Shown: positions 52,876-62,240, numbered from the stretch's first letter. The stretch is DNA of 64,000 nucleotides from Corynebacterium ulceribovis DSM 45146 (GCF_000372445.1 NZ_AQUY01000001.1:373449-437448); one strand, 5' to 3'. Notes: generated by a model from the sequence alone, not told the origin. Made by a program: numbers and translations.

Positions 52876-54327
52876 CTAGCTTTCGTCGTCCTTAGAGCGG
52901 CCCTTTGGGAACTCGCGGTTGTCGCCTTCGCGTGCTTCCTTTTCCAGCTGCTTCTGTAGCTCCGCAATTGGGTCGAAGTCGTCGTCGACACTGCCGCCGA
53001 GCACCGAATCGATGAAAGCAGCAGAGTTATCGAGATCCGCAGCCACAGGAATGAAGTCTGGGTGGTCCCAGACCTGGTCGCGTCGCTGCTGACCAACTGC
53101 ATCATCCAGTCGGCGCCAGAGATCGACAGCGTCGGCCACGCGCGGCGACCCAAGTTGCACGCCGACGACCTTTTCGAAAGCTTCTTCGGCGCTGCCGCCG
53201 GTTGCGCGTCGGCGCACCCACGACTCATGAATAGCCTGGGCTTTTGGCAGGCGTTCGCGCAGCGCATCCATCACCACGACATCAACCCAGCCTTCTACCA
53301 GTGCTAGCAGTGTTTGCAAGCGTTCCTTGGCATGCACATTCGCAGAGTGGATCTGCGGCGACATGTCCATGTTCTGCAGCTGCTCCATTGCTTCTTGCAG
53401 CTGCGCTGGATCTTCCATCGACTCCAGGTTCAGTGCCCGAGTAGCTTCCTCCATAGCGGAGTAGTCAATGGACAGACCTGCAGCGTATTCCTCCACGGAG
53501 GAAATCAGTCGTTCCGCCAGCCATGGAATGTGGGCAAACAGTCGCTGATGCGCTGCTTCTCGGGCTGCCAGGTACATGATGAGTTCCTGCGCGGGCACTT
53601 CCAGCTGCTTAGCTAGGTCGTTAATCCGGCTTGGCAGGACAGCGGCTGCGCCGGTGTTCGCCAGCGGCAATCCGAAATCGGAGCTGGTGACCGCGTCCTT
53701 TGCTAGCGAACCGAGGGCGTGGCCAATCTGCATGCCGAAGTTCATCGCGGACATGCTGTTCATCATGTCCAGCATTGGACCCATCTGGGCGCGCGCTTCC
53801 TCCGGCAGCTGCTCCAAGGAGGCTTCATTCATCCGTTCGGCGACCGGCACCACGAAACGCTTCCACGTCGGCAAGGTGTTGTCGAGCCACATGGAGCTGT
53901 TCCATGATTCGACTCGGTTCGCACCAACCGGCAGGACCGTAGCATCGTCGAGCCACAGTTCCGTGAGACGAATCGCATCGCCGACGGCACGATCGGTGTT
54001 GTCTGAGACTTTCTCTGGTCGGCCAATCTGCTGCCGTGCAATGCGCTCGGTGAGAGCGAAGTTCACTGGGCTGCCAGGCTCTGGGTTGTTCATTGATGCA
54101 CCGAATCCGGATAGCATCTGCCCGAATTGGCTCAGAATGTCTCCGAGCCCGCCAGCACCACCAGCGCCCGGTCCACCGGCACCTGCTCCGCCTGGGCCAG
54201 GGCCCATGCCGAAGAGCGGGCCGAAGCCAAATGCGGCAAACGGGTCGTTATTGTCCCGATTGTTGTCGTCGCGGTCGTCATCGCGACCACCATTTCCGCC
54301 TTGGAAACCAAATCCACCACTACTCAT
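52876..54327 (-). CDS. Zinc-dependent metalloprotease family protein (DUF2342, Rv3195 type)
   Basis: 483 residues. The N-terminal ~75 residues are Asp/Asn-rich and then Gly/Pro-rich (GPGPGGAGAGGPGAGGAGG), low complexity. The core has VNFALTERIARQQIG, AALVPSRINDLAKQLE-like helices, REAAHQRLFAHIPWLAERL, and LLALVEGWVDVVVMDALRERLP, which match the DUF2342 / putative hydrolase family (TIGR03624). No signal peptide. Conserved beside the PDZ/Lon-like protease as Rv3195-Rv3194c. AGAGG precedes ATG 54327, two bases away. Confidence 0.82.
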   Translation of the reverse strand: MSSGGFGFQGGNGGRDDDRDDNNRDNNDPFAAFGFGPLFGMGPGPGGAGAGGPGAGGAGGLGDILSQFGQMLSGFGASMNNPEPGSPVNFALTERIARQQIGRPEKVSDNTDRAVGDAIRLTELWLDDATVLPVGANRVESWNSSMWLDNTLPTWKRFVVPVAERMNEASLEQLPEEARAQMGPMLDMMNSMSAMNFGMQIGHALGSLAKDAVTSSDFGLPLANTGAAAVLPSRINDLAKQLEVPAQELIMYLAAREAAHQRLFAHIPWLAERLISSVEEYAAGLSIDYSAMEEATRALNLESMEDPAQLQEAMEQLQNMDMSPQIHSANVHAKERLQTLLALVEGWVDVVVMDALRERLPKAQAIHESWVRRRATGGSAEEAFEKVVGVQLGSPRVADAVDLWRRLDDAVGQQRRDQVWDHPDFIPVAADLDNSAAFIDSVLGGSVDDDFDPIAELQKQLEKEAREGDNREFPKGRSKDDES

Positions 54328-54411
54328 GGCCTCTACCTTACGGATCGTTTCTGGGTAGTTGCTATGAACAAGTGCACGCTGATAGCGAACAAGTCCGGTA
54401 GGGTCTATCGC

Positions 54412-55473
54412 GTGTACCGTCCGAATCGCCGTCTCGCCACTCTTATTGTCGGAATCGTTCCCCTGGTAGTTTTCGCGGGGTTACTGAATGTTGAAACGCT
54501 TCCTGGCACCGATATCGACATGACTGTGCCGTATGTGGCTGAAGGCCCTGGCCCAACCATCGACACCCTGAGTGATTTCAACGGCAAAGAGGTCATTGAA
54601 ATCAGTGGCGCGGAGGTCGATAACACTAGCGGTCAGCTCAACATGACGACGGTGTCGATTTGGTCGAACCTGACGCTGGGCAAAGCCATGCGCAAATGGC
54701 TAGATCGCGATAGCCGCCTAGTCCCTACCGAGACCGTTTTCCCGCAGGACGTATCCAAGGAAGAGATCGCGGAGAAAAACGCCACCGCGTTTACTACTTC
54801 TGAGTTCAATGCGACTGCCGCAGCACTGCACTACCTCAAACACCCATTGGATGTTGAGATTGTGGAAGTGACCGATAAGTCCCCAGCCCAAAATGTGTTG
54901 CAGCTGCATGACGTGGTGCGCCAGGTAGGGGAGAAGAAGGTTGCGACACCCCAGGAGGTGGTTGAGGCAGTTGGCGCCCATTCACCAGGTGACGACATTG
55001 AGGTCCAAGTGCTTCGTGACGGAAAGGAACAAACTCACAAAATTACTTTGGCTGAGTTCCCTGACGATCCGAAGCGACCATACTTGGGCGTTGTCTTAGG
55101 CCCGAAGCCAGCAAATGACCTGAAAGTGGAGTACACGCTCCAAGATATTGGTGGCCCGTCGGCTGGTCTGATTTTCTCGCTTGCTGTCGTCGACAAGCTC
55201 TCTCCTGGGGAACTTACTAACGGCAAGTTTGTCGCCGGTACCGGAACTATTGACCCGGCCGGAAACGTGGGGCCTATTGGCGGGGTGAGCCACAAAATTT
55301 CGGCAGCGCGGGCGGCTGGGGCGGAAGTTTTTCTGGTGCCTGCCCTGAACTGTACCGAAGCCCGCGGCGCCGATGCTGGCGATATGACCTTGGTGAAGGT
55401 GGACACCCTAGGCGGGGCGATCGATGCGCTGAAAGACGACCAGTCGCTGGCTGCGGCGCCAAGCTGCCAGTAA
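54412..55473 (+). CDS. Membrane-anchored PDZ/Lon-like serine protease (YlbL family)
   Basis: 353 residues. N-terminal transmembrane helix (~8-28), then a PDZ domain (~150-215: VTDKSPAQNVLQLHDVVRQVGEK), then a Lon-type catalytic domain with Ser250 in GGPSAGL and Lys295 in GGVSHKISAA, the Ser-Lys dyad of the S16 family. Equivalent to Rv3194c. Two Cys near the C-terminus may pair. I use GTG 54412 (MYRPNRRLATLIVG), since TAGGGT seven bases upstream suggests a leaderless start; ATG 54364 adds 16 residues of no recognisable function. Confidence 0.9.
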   Translation: MYRPNRRLATLIVGIVPLVVFAGLLNVETLPGTDIDMTVPYVAEGPGPTIDTLSDFNGKEVIEISGAEVDNTSGQLNMTTVSIWSNLTLGKAMRKWLDRDSRLVPTETVFPQDVSKEEIAEKNATAFTTSEFNATAAALHYLKHPLDVEIVEVTDKSPAQNVLQLHDVVRQVGEKKVATPQEVVEAVGAHSPGDDIEVQVLRDGKEQTHKITLAEFPDDPKRPYLGVVLGPKPANDLKVEYTLQDIGGPSAGLIFSLAVVDKLSPGELTNGKFVAGTGTIDPAGNVGPIGGVSHKISAARAAGAEVFLVPALNCTEARGADAGDMTLVKVDTLGGAIDALKDDQSLAAAPSCQ

Positions 55474-55511
55474 CAGCCTGGTGCCTAGCGGGCTATGCAG
55501 GTTAGTTGTGC

Positions 55512-56093
55512 CTAGTCTTCCGGCATCTCGTCGGGGTTGAAAGTCGCCATGAGAGCGGAGATGACGCTGGCTGCAAGTTCAGCGCCGCCGGCTTCTTCAA
55601 TGCCGCCGCGCAACTGAATATCGTCCTGGGCAAACGGACCTGCTGCTTCGAGTTCTGCCTCCGTTGGCTGGACCTGCAGGAACGTCGCGGTCGGGCCGTC
55701 GTCAATGACGCCGGTAATCAGCCGGGCGGTACGGGTCGAGCTTGAGGTAGCAGCGCTGTCGGCAGTATCTGCAATCTGAATCTCTTGGACCAACACCGCA
55801 CCGACTACCCCCTGTGGCCAACTGGTGCGCGTAAGGAAATCGCCTAGTTCTGGGGTGGCGGCCTCGATGCCCTCCGGCAGCTCCTCTTGACTGATGACCG
55901 TCAGCGGGGCGGAGTCGTCAATACCTCCGAATTCGTCGGAAATATCGGCCAGCAGCTCCGTTGGAACCAGCGCGAACAGGGCAGGGCGCGCACCCCACCC
56001 ATTGGCGTGGACAAATTCCACCGCTTCCCAGACCGCGCGGTTCAGGCTGCGCTGGTCACGGTACCTACTTGCTGCAAACCCAGATGAAGTCAC
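55512..56093 (-). CDS. PPA1309 family protein
   Basis: 193 residues from the GTG at 56093, where AAAGGAAC sits eight bases upstream. SLNRAVWEAVEFVHANGWGARPALFALVPTELL, PEGIEAATPELGDFLTRTSWPQGVVGAVLVQEI and RLITGVIDDG match the actinobacterial PPA1309 family. No transmembrane helix or catalytic motif. Acidic C-terminus (PDEMPED). The same frame is open much further upstream (to 56510), but that region is the antisense of the UPF0182 gene. Function unknown; divergent from UPF0182. Confidence 0.82.
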   Translation of the reverse strand: MTSSGFAASRYRDQRSLNRAVWEAVEFVHANGWGARPALFALVPTELLADISDEFGGIDDSAPLTVISQEELPEGIEAATPELGDFLTRTSWPQGVVGAVLVQEIQIADTADSAATSSSTRTARLITGVIDDGPTATFLQVQPTEAELEAAGPFAQDDIQLRGGIEEAGGAELAASVISALMATFNPDEMPED

Positions 56094-56172
56094 AGTCGGT
56101 TCCTTTCTTAAGCAATTTCTCCGTAGAGTGGGGGCATCACCGTTGTAAATCAAACTACATAAGGAGACTTCG

Positions 56173-59100
56173 TTGACCTTGACGGCTGACGCTCCGCAAC
56201 GACCAAGCGGTCGCACCATGCGATGGGGCAGCGCGCTAGTTACTCTCGGCTTCCTCATCTTTCTGGCCGGACCGGTCCTAGTCAACCTCATCATTGACTG
56301 GAAATGGTTCGGAGAAGTGGACTTCCGGGGGGTGTTCACAAAAGTCCTGCTGACGCGCACCATCCTCTTCATCATTATTGGCGCTGTTGCTGCGCTGATG
56401 ACTTTCCTTGCAGGTTGGTTAGCGTGGCGTACCCGCCCCGATGAATTCGACACTGTCGACATTAATCGGATAAATGATCCAGCAGCGCAGTACCGCCGTG
56501 CCATGAACAAGGGCTACCGGCAAGTACTGATTTCCGTGCCGCTGGTGGCATTCTTCCTGGCTGGCATCGCCGGGCAAAGCAACTGGCAGTCGATTCTGCT
56601 GTTCCTGAACGGCGAAAGCTTCGGCGAATCTGACCCACAGTTCGGCTTGGACTACGGATTCTACGCATTCCAACTGCCGGTGCTGAGGATGATCGTCGGC
56701 ATGCTGCTGCTGTTTACCGTGGTCGCCTTCATCTTCGGTCTGGTAACGCACTACCTGCTCGGTGGTATCCAAACCGGTGATCCTCGAACGCAGCGTAAAG
56801 CTAGCCTGACGAAGGCAGCGCGGGTCCAGCTAATTTCCTGGGCCGCATTGTTCTTCCTGCTCAAGGCAGTGTCCTACTGGCTGGACCGGTATGACCTGCT
56901 GGGCACTCGTCACCAGACCTTCACTGGTGGTTCCTACACAGACATCAACGCGTTGCTGCCAGCGAAGATTGCGCTGATGGTGATTGCGGTGCTGGTGGCT
57001 ATTGCTTTCCTGGCGGCAATTTGGCTGAAGGACCTCCGTGTGCCGACCATTGCGACAGTGGCGATGCTGCTGTCCATCGGTGTGATTGGCATGGCGTGGC
57101 CAGCTGGTGTGGAGCAATTCAGCGTGCGGCCAAACCGCGCGGAGAAGGAACGCGAGTACATCGAACGCAACATTCACGCGACCCGCTACTTCTATGGCAT
57201 TGATGACGACAAGGTCACCATTGAACGTGACTGGGGTGCCAATACTGGTGATGCGGATAAGGCTGCGAAGGAAGTTGCTGATGACGCCGCAACGATTTCG
57301 AATGTGCGTCTGCTAGACCCAGACATCATTTCGCAGACCTTCACTCAGCAGCAGCAGCTGCGGAACTTCTTCGGATTCCCGGAGCAGCTGTCGATGGACC
57401 GCTATGAGGTCAACGGTGAGGTACGTGACTTTGTGGTTGCGGCCCGTGAAATTGACCCGAATGCGTTGTCCGGTAACCAGCAGGACTGGATTAACCGCCA
57501 CACCGTGTACACCCACGGCAATGGTTTCGTGGCAGCCCCTGCCAATAAGGTCGACGAAGTTGCTGTCGATGTCGGTTCGTCCCGTGGTGGCTACCCGGTG
57601 TATTCCGTGCTGGACCTGCAGTCGAAGCAGTCCGGCAAGGTCAATGGTGAACTGAAGGACATTAAGGTTGACCAGCCTCGTATTTACTACGGTCCGGTGA
57701 TTGCGAACTCCAACGCGGACTACGCAATTGTCGGTGCCACCGATACGAACACCCCAGTGGAGTATGACACTGACGGTTCGGAGTACACCTACACCGGTAA
57801 GGGTGGTGTGGGCATTGGCAACATCATGGATAAGTCGCTGTTTGCTCTGAAGTACGGCGAAGTGAACTTGCTGCTGTCGGACCGTATTGGCAACGAGTCG
57901 AAGATTATCTTCGACCGTGACCCACGGAACCGTGTGCAGAAGGTGGCGCCGTGGTTGACGTTGGATTCGAAGACCTACCCGACAGTGGTTGATGGCCGGA
58001 TTAAGTGGGTTGTTGACGGTTACACCACCCTGCGGGATATGCCATATGCACAGCGCACTTCACTGCAGGACACCATTGAGGACTCGCTGAACCCAGATGG
58101 CACGCAGGCCCAGCTGCCGACTAATGAAGTTAGCTACATCCGTAACTCTGTGAAGGCGACAGTGGATGCCTATGACGGCACCGTTGAGTTGTTTGCTTTC
58201 GATGAGCAGGACCCTGTGCTCAAGGCCTGGCAGAAGGTGTACCCAGATGCGGTGAAGCCGAAGTCGGAGATTTCTGGTGAGCTGCAAAAGCACCTGCGTT
58301 ACCCAGAGGACCTGTTCAAGGTGCAGCGTGAGTTGATGTCGCGCTACCACGTGTCGGACCCAGGTGTGTTCTTCACCAACGATGCGTTCTGGTCGGTGCC
58401 AAAGGACCCAACTGCAGCGGAAGGCTTGAATGACAAGAACCAGCCGCCGTACTACGTCATGGCTGCAGACCCGAAGACCGGCAAGCCATCATTCCAGCTG
58501 ATTACGTCTTTCCGTGGTCTGAACCGTGAGTTCCTGTCGGCGCACATGTCGGTGTCGTCGGACCCAGATAACTACGGCCAGATTACGGTGCGTGCGCTGC
58601 CGACTAACACCCAAACGCTTGGCCCTAAGCAGGCGCAGGACACCATGATGTCCTCGGACCAGATTGCCCGCGACCAGTCGCTGTGGTCGGGTTCGAACCA
58701 GTTGAAGTACGGGAACTTGTTGACGTTGCCGGTCGGAGACGGAAAGATTTTGTACGCGGAACCGCTGTTTAGCCAGCGCAAGGACCAGAAGTCTGCATTC
58801 CCGAAGCTGCTGCGTGTGTTGGTGAGCTACGACGGCAAGGTTGGCTACGCGCCAACAATCGCTGAGGCGCTGCAGCAGGTGGGTATTGACCCAGCTGCCA
58901 CCACCGGCGCGGCATCTGAAGAAGATGCTGCTGCGGAGGGTGAGAAGCCGAAGGATGACAAGGCTAAGGCAGATGAGGCGAAGGATGCTGCTAAGCCGGA
59001 AGCGGAGCAGCCGAAGAAGGATGTCTCCCAGGCCGACCGCGACGCTGCCGTAAAGAAGATTGATGGTGCTTTGAAGAAGTTCAAGGACGCACAAGACGGT

Positions 59101-59181
59101 GGTAGCTATGCGGACCAAGGTTCGGCCTTGGACGAGCTGGACAAGGCCGTCAAGGAATACCAGGACCTGGAAAACAAGTAG
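56173..59181 (+). CDS. UPF0182 family membrane protein
   Basis: 1002 residues. Seven transmembrane helices lie in the first ~320 residues (LVTLGFLIFLAGPVLVNLII first, VPTIATVAMLLSIGVIGMAW last). A large extracytoplasmic domain begins FSVRPNRAEKEREYIERNIHAT, the family signature. The last ~100 residues are Lys/Glu/Asp/Ala-rich low-complexity coiled sequence (EKPKDDKAKADEAKDAAKPE). TTG start with AAGGAG seven bases upstream. Equivalent to Rv3193c. Function unknown. Codon use shows many repeated preferred codons, consistent with decent expression. Confidence 0.92.
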   Translation: MTLTADAPQRPSGRTMRWGSALVTLGFLIFLAGPVLVNLIIDWKWFGEVDFRGVFTKVLLTRTILFIIIGAVAALMTFLAGWLAWRTRPDEFDTVDINRINDPAAQYRRAMNKGYRQVLISVPLVAFFLAGIAGQSNWQSILLFLNGESFGESDPQFGLDYGFYAFQLPVLRMIVGMLLLFTVVAFIFGLVTHYLLGGIQTGDPRTQRKASLTKAARVQLISWAALFFLLKAVSYWLDRYDLLGTRHQTFTGGSYTDINALLPAKIALMVIAVLVAIAFLAAIWLKDLRVPTIATVAMLLSIGVIGMAWPAGVEQFSVRPNRAEKEREYIERNIHATRYFYGIDDDKVTIERDWGANTGDADKAAKEVADDAATISNVRLLDPDIISQTFTQQQQLRNFFGFPEQLSMDRYEVNGEVRDFVVAAREIDPNALSGNQQDWINRHTVYTHGNGFVAAPANKVDEVAVDVGSSRGGYPVYSVLDLQSKQSGKVNGELKDIKVDQPRIYYGPVIANSNADYAIVGATDTNTPVEYDTDGSEYTYTGKGGVGIGNIMDKSLFALKYGEVNLLLSDRIGNESKIIFDRDPRNRVQKVAPWLTLDSKTYPTVVDGRIKWVVDGYTTLRDMPYAQRTSLQDTIEDSLNPDGTQAQLPTNEVSYIRNSVKATVDAYDGTVELFAFDEQDPVLKAWQKVYPDAVKPKSEISGELQKHLRYPEDLFKVQRELMSRYHVSDPGVFFTNDAFWSVPKDPTAAEGLNDKNQPPYYVMAADPKTGKPSFQLITSFRGLNREFLSAHMSVSSDPDNYGQITVRALPTNTQTLGPKQAQDTMMSSDQIARDQSLWSGSNQLKYGNLLTLPVGDGKILYAEPLFSQRKDQKSAFPKLLRVLVSYDGKVGYAPTIAEALQQVGIDPAATTGAASEEDAAAEGEKPKDDKAKADEAKDAAKPEAEQPKKDVSQADRDAAVKKIDGALKKFKDAQDGGSYADQGSALDELDKAVKEYQDLENK

Positions 59182-59205
59182 TGTGCTGAGGTGATTCGTT
59201 TGCTG

Positions 59206-59252
59206 ACCCTGGTGAAAAACTGGCTGTGACCAGCTGAGTTGACTACCAGGGT
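59206..59252 (+). terminator. Possible transcription terminator / nested inverted repeats after UPF0182 gene
   Basis: ACCCTGGT (59206-59213) and ACCAGGGT (59245-59252) form an outer stem, and CTGG/CCAG (59220-59233) an inner one. No T tract follows, so it is a weak terminator candidate or a structured 3' end. Confidence 0.35.
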
Positions 59253-59337
59253 GGGTAAGCGGCTAAGGTTATCTCTCGTTGGCACGGAGATAATCTCCGA
59301 AAGCTAGCAAACTCTTGTTCATCTTGAGTTCACTGAT

Positions 59338-59366
59338 TTGCAATGTAAGTTGGTGAGCGTTATGGT
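59338..59366 (+). promoter_or_regulatory. Promoter of the initiator tRNA gene
   Basis: TTGCAA (59338-59343) and TATGGT (59361-59366) are separated by exactly 17 bases, and the tRNA starts 15 bases after the -10. Upstream, TTATCTC (59269-59275) and GAGATAA (59287-59293) form a further inverted repeat of unknown role. Confidence 0.6.
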
Positions 59367-59380
59367 GTACAGGTACCCGT

Positions 59381-59454
59381 CGCGGGGTGGAGCAGCTCGG
59401 TAGCTCGCTGGGCTCATAACCCAGAGGTCGTAGGTTCGAATCCTGCCCCCGCTA
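59381..59454 (+). tRNA. tRNA-fMet (CAT), initiator
   Basis: Full cloverleaf: acceptor CGCGGGG, D stem GAGC/GCTC, anticodon stem CTGGG/CCCAG with loop CTCATAA, T arm GTAGG-TTCGAAT-CCTGC, acceptor 3' strand CCCCGCT and discriminator A. It is the initiator because C1 faces U72 (unpaired end) and the anticodon stem carries the GGG:CCC triplet of pairs. The following bases are CTA, so CCA is not encoded and must be added post-transcriptionally. Confidence 0.95.
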
Positions 59455-59460
59455 CTAAGA

Positions 59461-59493
59461 GAAACCCTCCAGACATTGTGTCTGGAGGGTTTC
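59461..59493 (+). terminator. Rho-independent terminator of the tRNA gene
   Basis: A perfect 15-base stem, GAAACCCTCCAGACA (59461-59475) with its complement (59479-59493), loop TTG. The 3' arm ends in GGGTTTC, supplying a short T run. It lies seven bases after the tRNA and before the convergent mgtE remnant, so it may serve both strands. Confidence 0.85.
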
Positions 59494-59520
59494 GTCGTTC
59501 GACGCCGCTAGCTCCGGCCG

Positions 59521-60104
59521 CTAGCTAACGAGCAAGTGGCCGAGGAAGATCATTGCCAATCCGAAGTAGATCAGCACCCCGGTGATATCCATAATCGAGG
59601 TGATGAGGGGCGAGCTCAGTGTTGCTGGGTCCGCCCCAATTTTCTTTGCAAGGAATGGCAATAGTGCGCCGATGAGTGCGCCGAGAACTGTGCAAATCAT
59701 CATGCTCAGGCCCACGACGATCAGCACACGAACACCCGTCTCCGTGCTGTCGGAGAATAGTGCAGAGTGTTTTGTCATTGATGCTAAGGCCACTTCCAGC
59801 ACCGATACCGTCACCGCGATTGCGACACCGACGGGTAATTCTCGGGCAATGACGGCACCAATTTCGCGCCATGTCACTCGGACTTGGCCGAGAGCCATGG
59901 CCCGCAGCACCAGGGTTGCGGACTGACTGCCAGCGTTTCCGCCCATGTCGATAATTGGTGGAATGAATGCCGCCAGAATAATGACCTGCGCCAAAATGTC
60001 TTCCTGGGACCGCTACTGGAGTTAAGCAACACCCAGCTGAATTTATACTTCTATGCCAACTCGGCTGACAGGGTGGCTGAAAGCAGAAATACCAGCACAA
60101 TGGA
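59521..60104 (-). pseudogene. mgtE: MgtE magnesium transporter, C-terminal remnant
   Basis: The readable part (59521 to about 60010) is EDILAQVIILAAFIPPIIDMGGNAGSQSATLV and onward to HLLVS*, the last ~160 residues of the ~450-residue MgtE/SLC41 family, including the pore motif GGNAGSQS. A stop lies just upstream in that frame. A second fragment in another frame (SIVLVFLLSATLSAEL, ~60055-60104) matches the preceding transmembrane helix. About 50 foreign bases separate the two. The cytosolic N-domain and CBS domains are absent; the cupin gene begins at once. It is therefore a decayed gene, unlikely to encode a working transporter. Confidence 0.75.
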
Positions 60105-60107
60105 GGT

Positions 60108-60500
60108 ATGAGCATCGAACATCCGCACCCAGCCCCACACCCAAAACAGTCCTACAATTCCGCCGGTGACGGCTGGACTTACCTCACTGAACTGAACGCC
60201 CCGAACTCGACACCAGAGGGCGAAGGCCGACCAGTTCCCGAGGTACGCCTCCAAGAAAAACTCGACCACGCCACCGTTATCCGACTGTCCTTCCGCAACG
60301 GCGATTTGATGGATGACCACCACGCACCGGCCCCAATTCTGGTCTTGGCACAGTCCGGCACCATCAAATTCACCGCCGGCGGGAAGACGATGGAGATTAA
60401 GCCAGGCACCGCAGTGCATGTCGATGCCGGCAACGTGCATTCATTGCTTGCTGACGAAGGTCCGGCGGTTGTCACCCTAGTGGTGTTAACAGCGCAGTAA
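60108..60500 (+). CDS. Cupin-domain protein
   Basis: 130 residues with a single cupin beta-barrel: RLSFRNGDLMDDHHAPAPILVLAQSGTIKFTAGG (His pair and a Gly-rich turn, motif 1) and PGTAVHVDAGNVHSLLADEGPAVVTLVVL (motif 2 with the His ligand). A metal-binding small-molecule or sensor protein is likely. CACAAT lies six bases before ATG 60108, and GGAGG is only one base away, too close for normal initiation, so leaderless translation is possible. Its 3' end overlaps the YwiC-like gene by 29 bases. Confidence 0.85.
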   Translation: MSIEHPHPAPHPKQSYNSAGDGWTYLTELNAPNSTPEGEGRPVPEVRLQEKLDHATVIRLSFRNGDLMDDHHAPAPILVLAQSGTIKFTAGGKTMEIKPGTAVHVDAGNVHSLLADEGPAVVTLVVLTAQ

Positions 60501-61284
60501 CTGCCACCAACGCAGTAAAGACACCTTCGAACATCCCGACAGTTTGCGGGCTCCAGCGCATGTTATTGCGTGCCGCGTACCACGGCATGCCCCACGCCCG
60601 AACCAGAAGCACCGCAAAAGTTGGGATGGTCAGCCAATGTGCCAGGCCCCAAAACGTCAATAAGCACACTAGGACGAGGGCCGCGGCGTGGAACGCAACT
60701 GAGCCGGTGACCCACGCCTTGCTGCCGCGTTCCCGGATGAGGGTTTTGACGTAGGGGAGCGTGCCGACGAAAAAGGCCGCGAGCACCGCGGTCGTGGCCC
60801 ACCCTGTGCTGGTCAGCGGCTCGGAGGCGGACACAATCGTGGGCAGAATCAGGTTTGCGGCGAGCACCGTGGATAGGCCGGAGAGCAGAGAACGAGGTCG
60901 GCGGCGCCACGTCTCGTACACGGCGATGGCAATCAGCGGGGCGTAAAGCGGCAGCCAGCGCAGCAGCGTCCAGTCAGCAAACAGTGTGCCGATGCCGAGA
61001 ACTGCAGTGATAGCGCCGTATGTGGCCACCGGCGGTAGGTGCTTGCGGCGAAATCGCGCACGCATCCACACGCTGGCGGCGAAGAAAAAGAAGTAGCCGA
61101 ACCACCACGTCAAAGCCAGTAGCGCGCCGGTCCACGACGGCGCTAAGGTCAGCGCAACAATCGGTGGGACGATGACCATCGCCCACGCGCCATGCTGGTT
61201 GGATACCCAGCCGGGAAGCCGCCGCTTTGGGCGCCGCTGTGACTGTTGAGTTGGCTTTTGCTGTGACCGTTGCTTTGTGGGCAT
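60472..61284 (-). CDS. YwiC-like integral membrane protein
   Basis: 270 residues. An Lys/Gln/Arg-rich cytoplasmic start is followed by the family motif WVSNQHGAWAMVIVPPIVAL. About eight membrane helices run to the C-terminus (EGVFTALVAVTALLTPLG). It has the topology and the QHGAWAM signature of the YwiC-like family, often linked to nitrate or respiratory genes in Firmicutes. No such genes are near here, so the role is unknown. Convergent overlap with the cupin gene. Confidence 0.82.
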   Translation of the reverse strand: MPTKQRSQQKPTQQSQRRPKRRLPGWVSNQHGAWAMVIVPPIVALTLAPSWTGALLALTWWFGYFFFFAASVWMRARFRRKHLPPVATYGAITAVLGIGTLFADWTLLRWLPLYAPLIAIAVYETWRRRPRSLLSGLSTVLAANLILPTIVSASEPLTSTGWATTAVLAAFFVGTLPYVKTLIRERGSKAWVTGSVAFHAAALVLVCLLTFWGLAHWLTIPTFAVLLVRAWGMPWYAARNNMRWSPQTVGMFEGVFTALVAVTALLTPLG

Positions 61285-61293
61285 AAGCCGAGT

Positions 61294-62229
61294 CTAGGAC
61301 TGCGGGGTGGATGCAGTCACTAGCTCTGTGATGCCTTTCTCAAATGAGGTGACCTGAAAGTCTGGGAACCGCTGCTCGAATTTTCGGCTGACGAAAATGT
61401 TGTCTTGGCGGTAGCGGGGAAGTAGCTCCCACAATTCCGCGAGCTGCGGGTTCAAGCGTTTGGCGATGGCAAAAACGAATCGCGGCACGGTGACATACCT
61501 TGCCTTGCGGCCCAGTGCGGCGGTCGCGACTTGGGCCATTTGCCGGTACGGCAGCCGTGTTGGGTCCACCGGCAGGTGCCATGTCTGGTTGAACGCGTCT
61601 GGGGTATTGCCAATGAGTGCGGTGGCGCGGCCTGCATCTGGCGTCCAGATAAGACTGCGACGAGCAGCACTATTTACCGGCACAAATGCAATCTTGCTGT
61701 CGCGAATGCGGTGAAAGAACAGCGAATTACTGATGCTCTGAGTTTTGTCAGGGCCGTAAAATTCTGGAGCCCGGCAAATGACAACGTCTAGGTCATCGCC
61801 TTCCATTTCGGCCAAAATCATGCGAGTTAATTCTGTCCGCACTTTCCCCTTCCGGCCGTTGGGGGCAAAGAGCGTGTTTTCCATTTGTGGCGTTGCCGTG
61901 CCTGGATACATATAGGTGTTATCGAAATACACCAGCTTCGCGTGGTGCTTTTTGCACGCAGAAATGACATTGCGCAGCATGGTCGGAAAGCGCTGTTCCC
62001 ACAGCTGCGAATTCATGGGAAGACCAACCGCAAAATAGACGATCTCACTGCCTTCAATAGCGCGGTCGGCTTGCTCGGGAATGAGCAGATCTGCGGAGAC
62101 GAGTTCGTCGGTGTCATTGACTTGTGACGGGGTGCGGCTCACCATGCGAATGTCGGTCGTGAAATGTTTATGCAGTTCTTTGGCGATTTCTTGCGCAATC
62201 TGACCGTTTGCGCCTAAAACTGTGTGCAT
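61294..62229 (-). CDS. NAD(P)-dependent epimerase/NmrA-like protein
   Basis: 311 residues. N-terminal dinucleotide-binding motif VLGANGQIAQEIAKEL (~4-19), then RMVSRTPSQV, VYFAVGLPM and VYFDNTYMYPG (a Tyr/Lys-less SDR-like active region). The C-terminal substrate domain includes SLIWTPDAGRATALIG and WHLPVDPTRLPYRQM. It is an extended SDR of unknown substrate. It starts 12 bases after the Ku stop, so Ku and this gene are probably one operon. The ribosome binding site is weak. Confidence 0.8.
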   Translation of the reverse strand: MHTVLGANGQIAQEIAKELHKHFTTDIRMVSRTPSQVNDTDELVSADLLIPEQADRAIEGSEIVYFAVGLPMNSQLWEQRFPTMLRNVISACKKHHAKLVYFDNTYMYPGTATPQMENTLFAPNGRKGKVRTELTRMILAEMEGDDLDVVICRAPEFYGPDKTQSISNSLFFHRIRDSKIAFVPVNSAARRSLIWTPDAGRATALIGNTPDAFNQTWHLPVDPTRLPYRQMAQVATAALGRKARYVTVPRFVFAIAKRLNPQLAELWELLPRYRQDNIFVSRKFEQRFPDFQVTSFEKGITELVTASTPQS

Positions 62230-62240
62230 CGCTTCGTCGC

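Noticed and set aside
55512..56510. A 332-residue version of the PPA1309 protein
   Set aside because: The upstream 139 codons are antisense to the UPF0182 gene; GTG 56093 with AAAGGAAC gives the family N-terminus.
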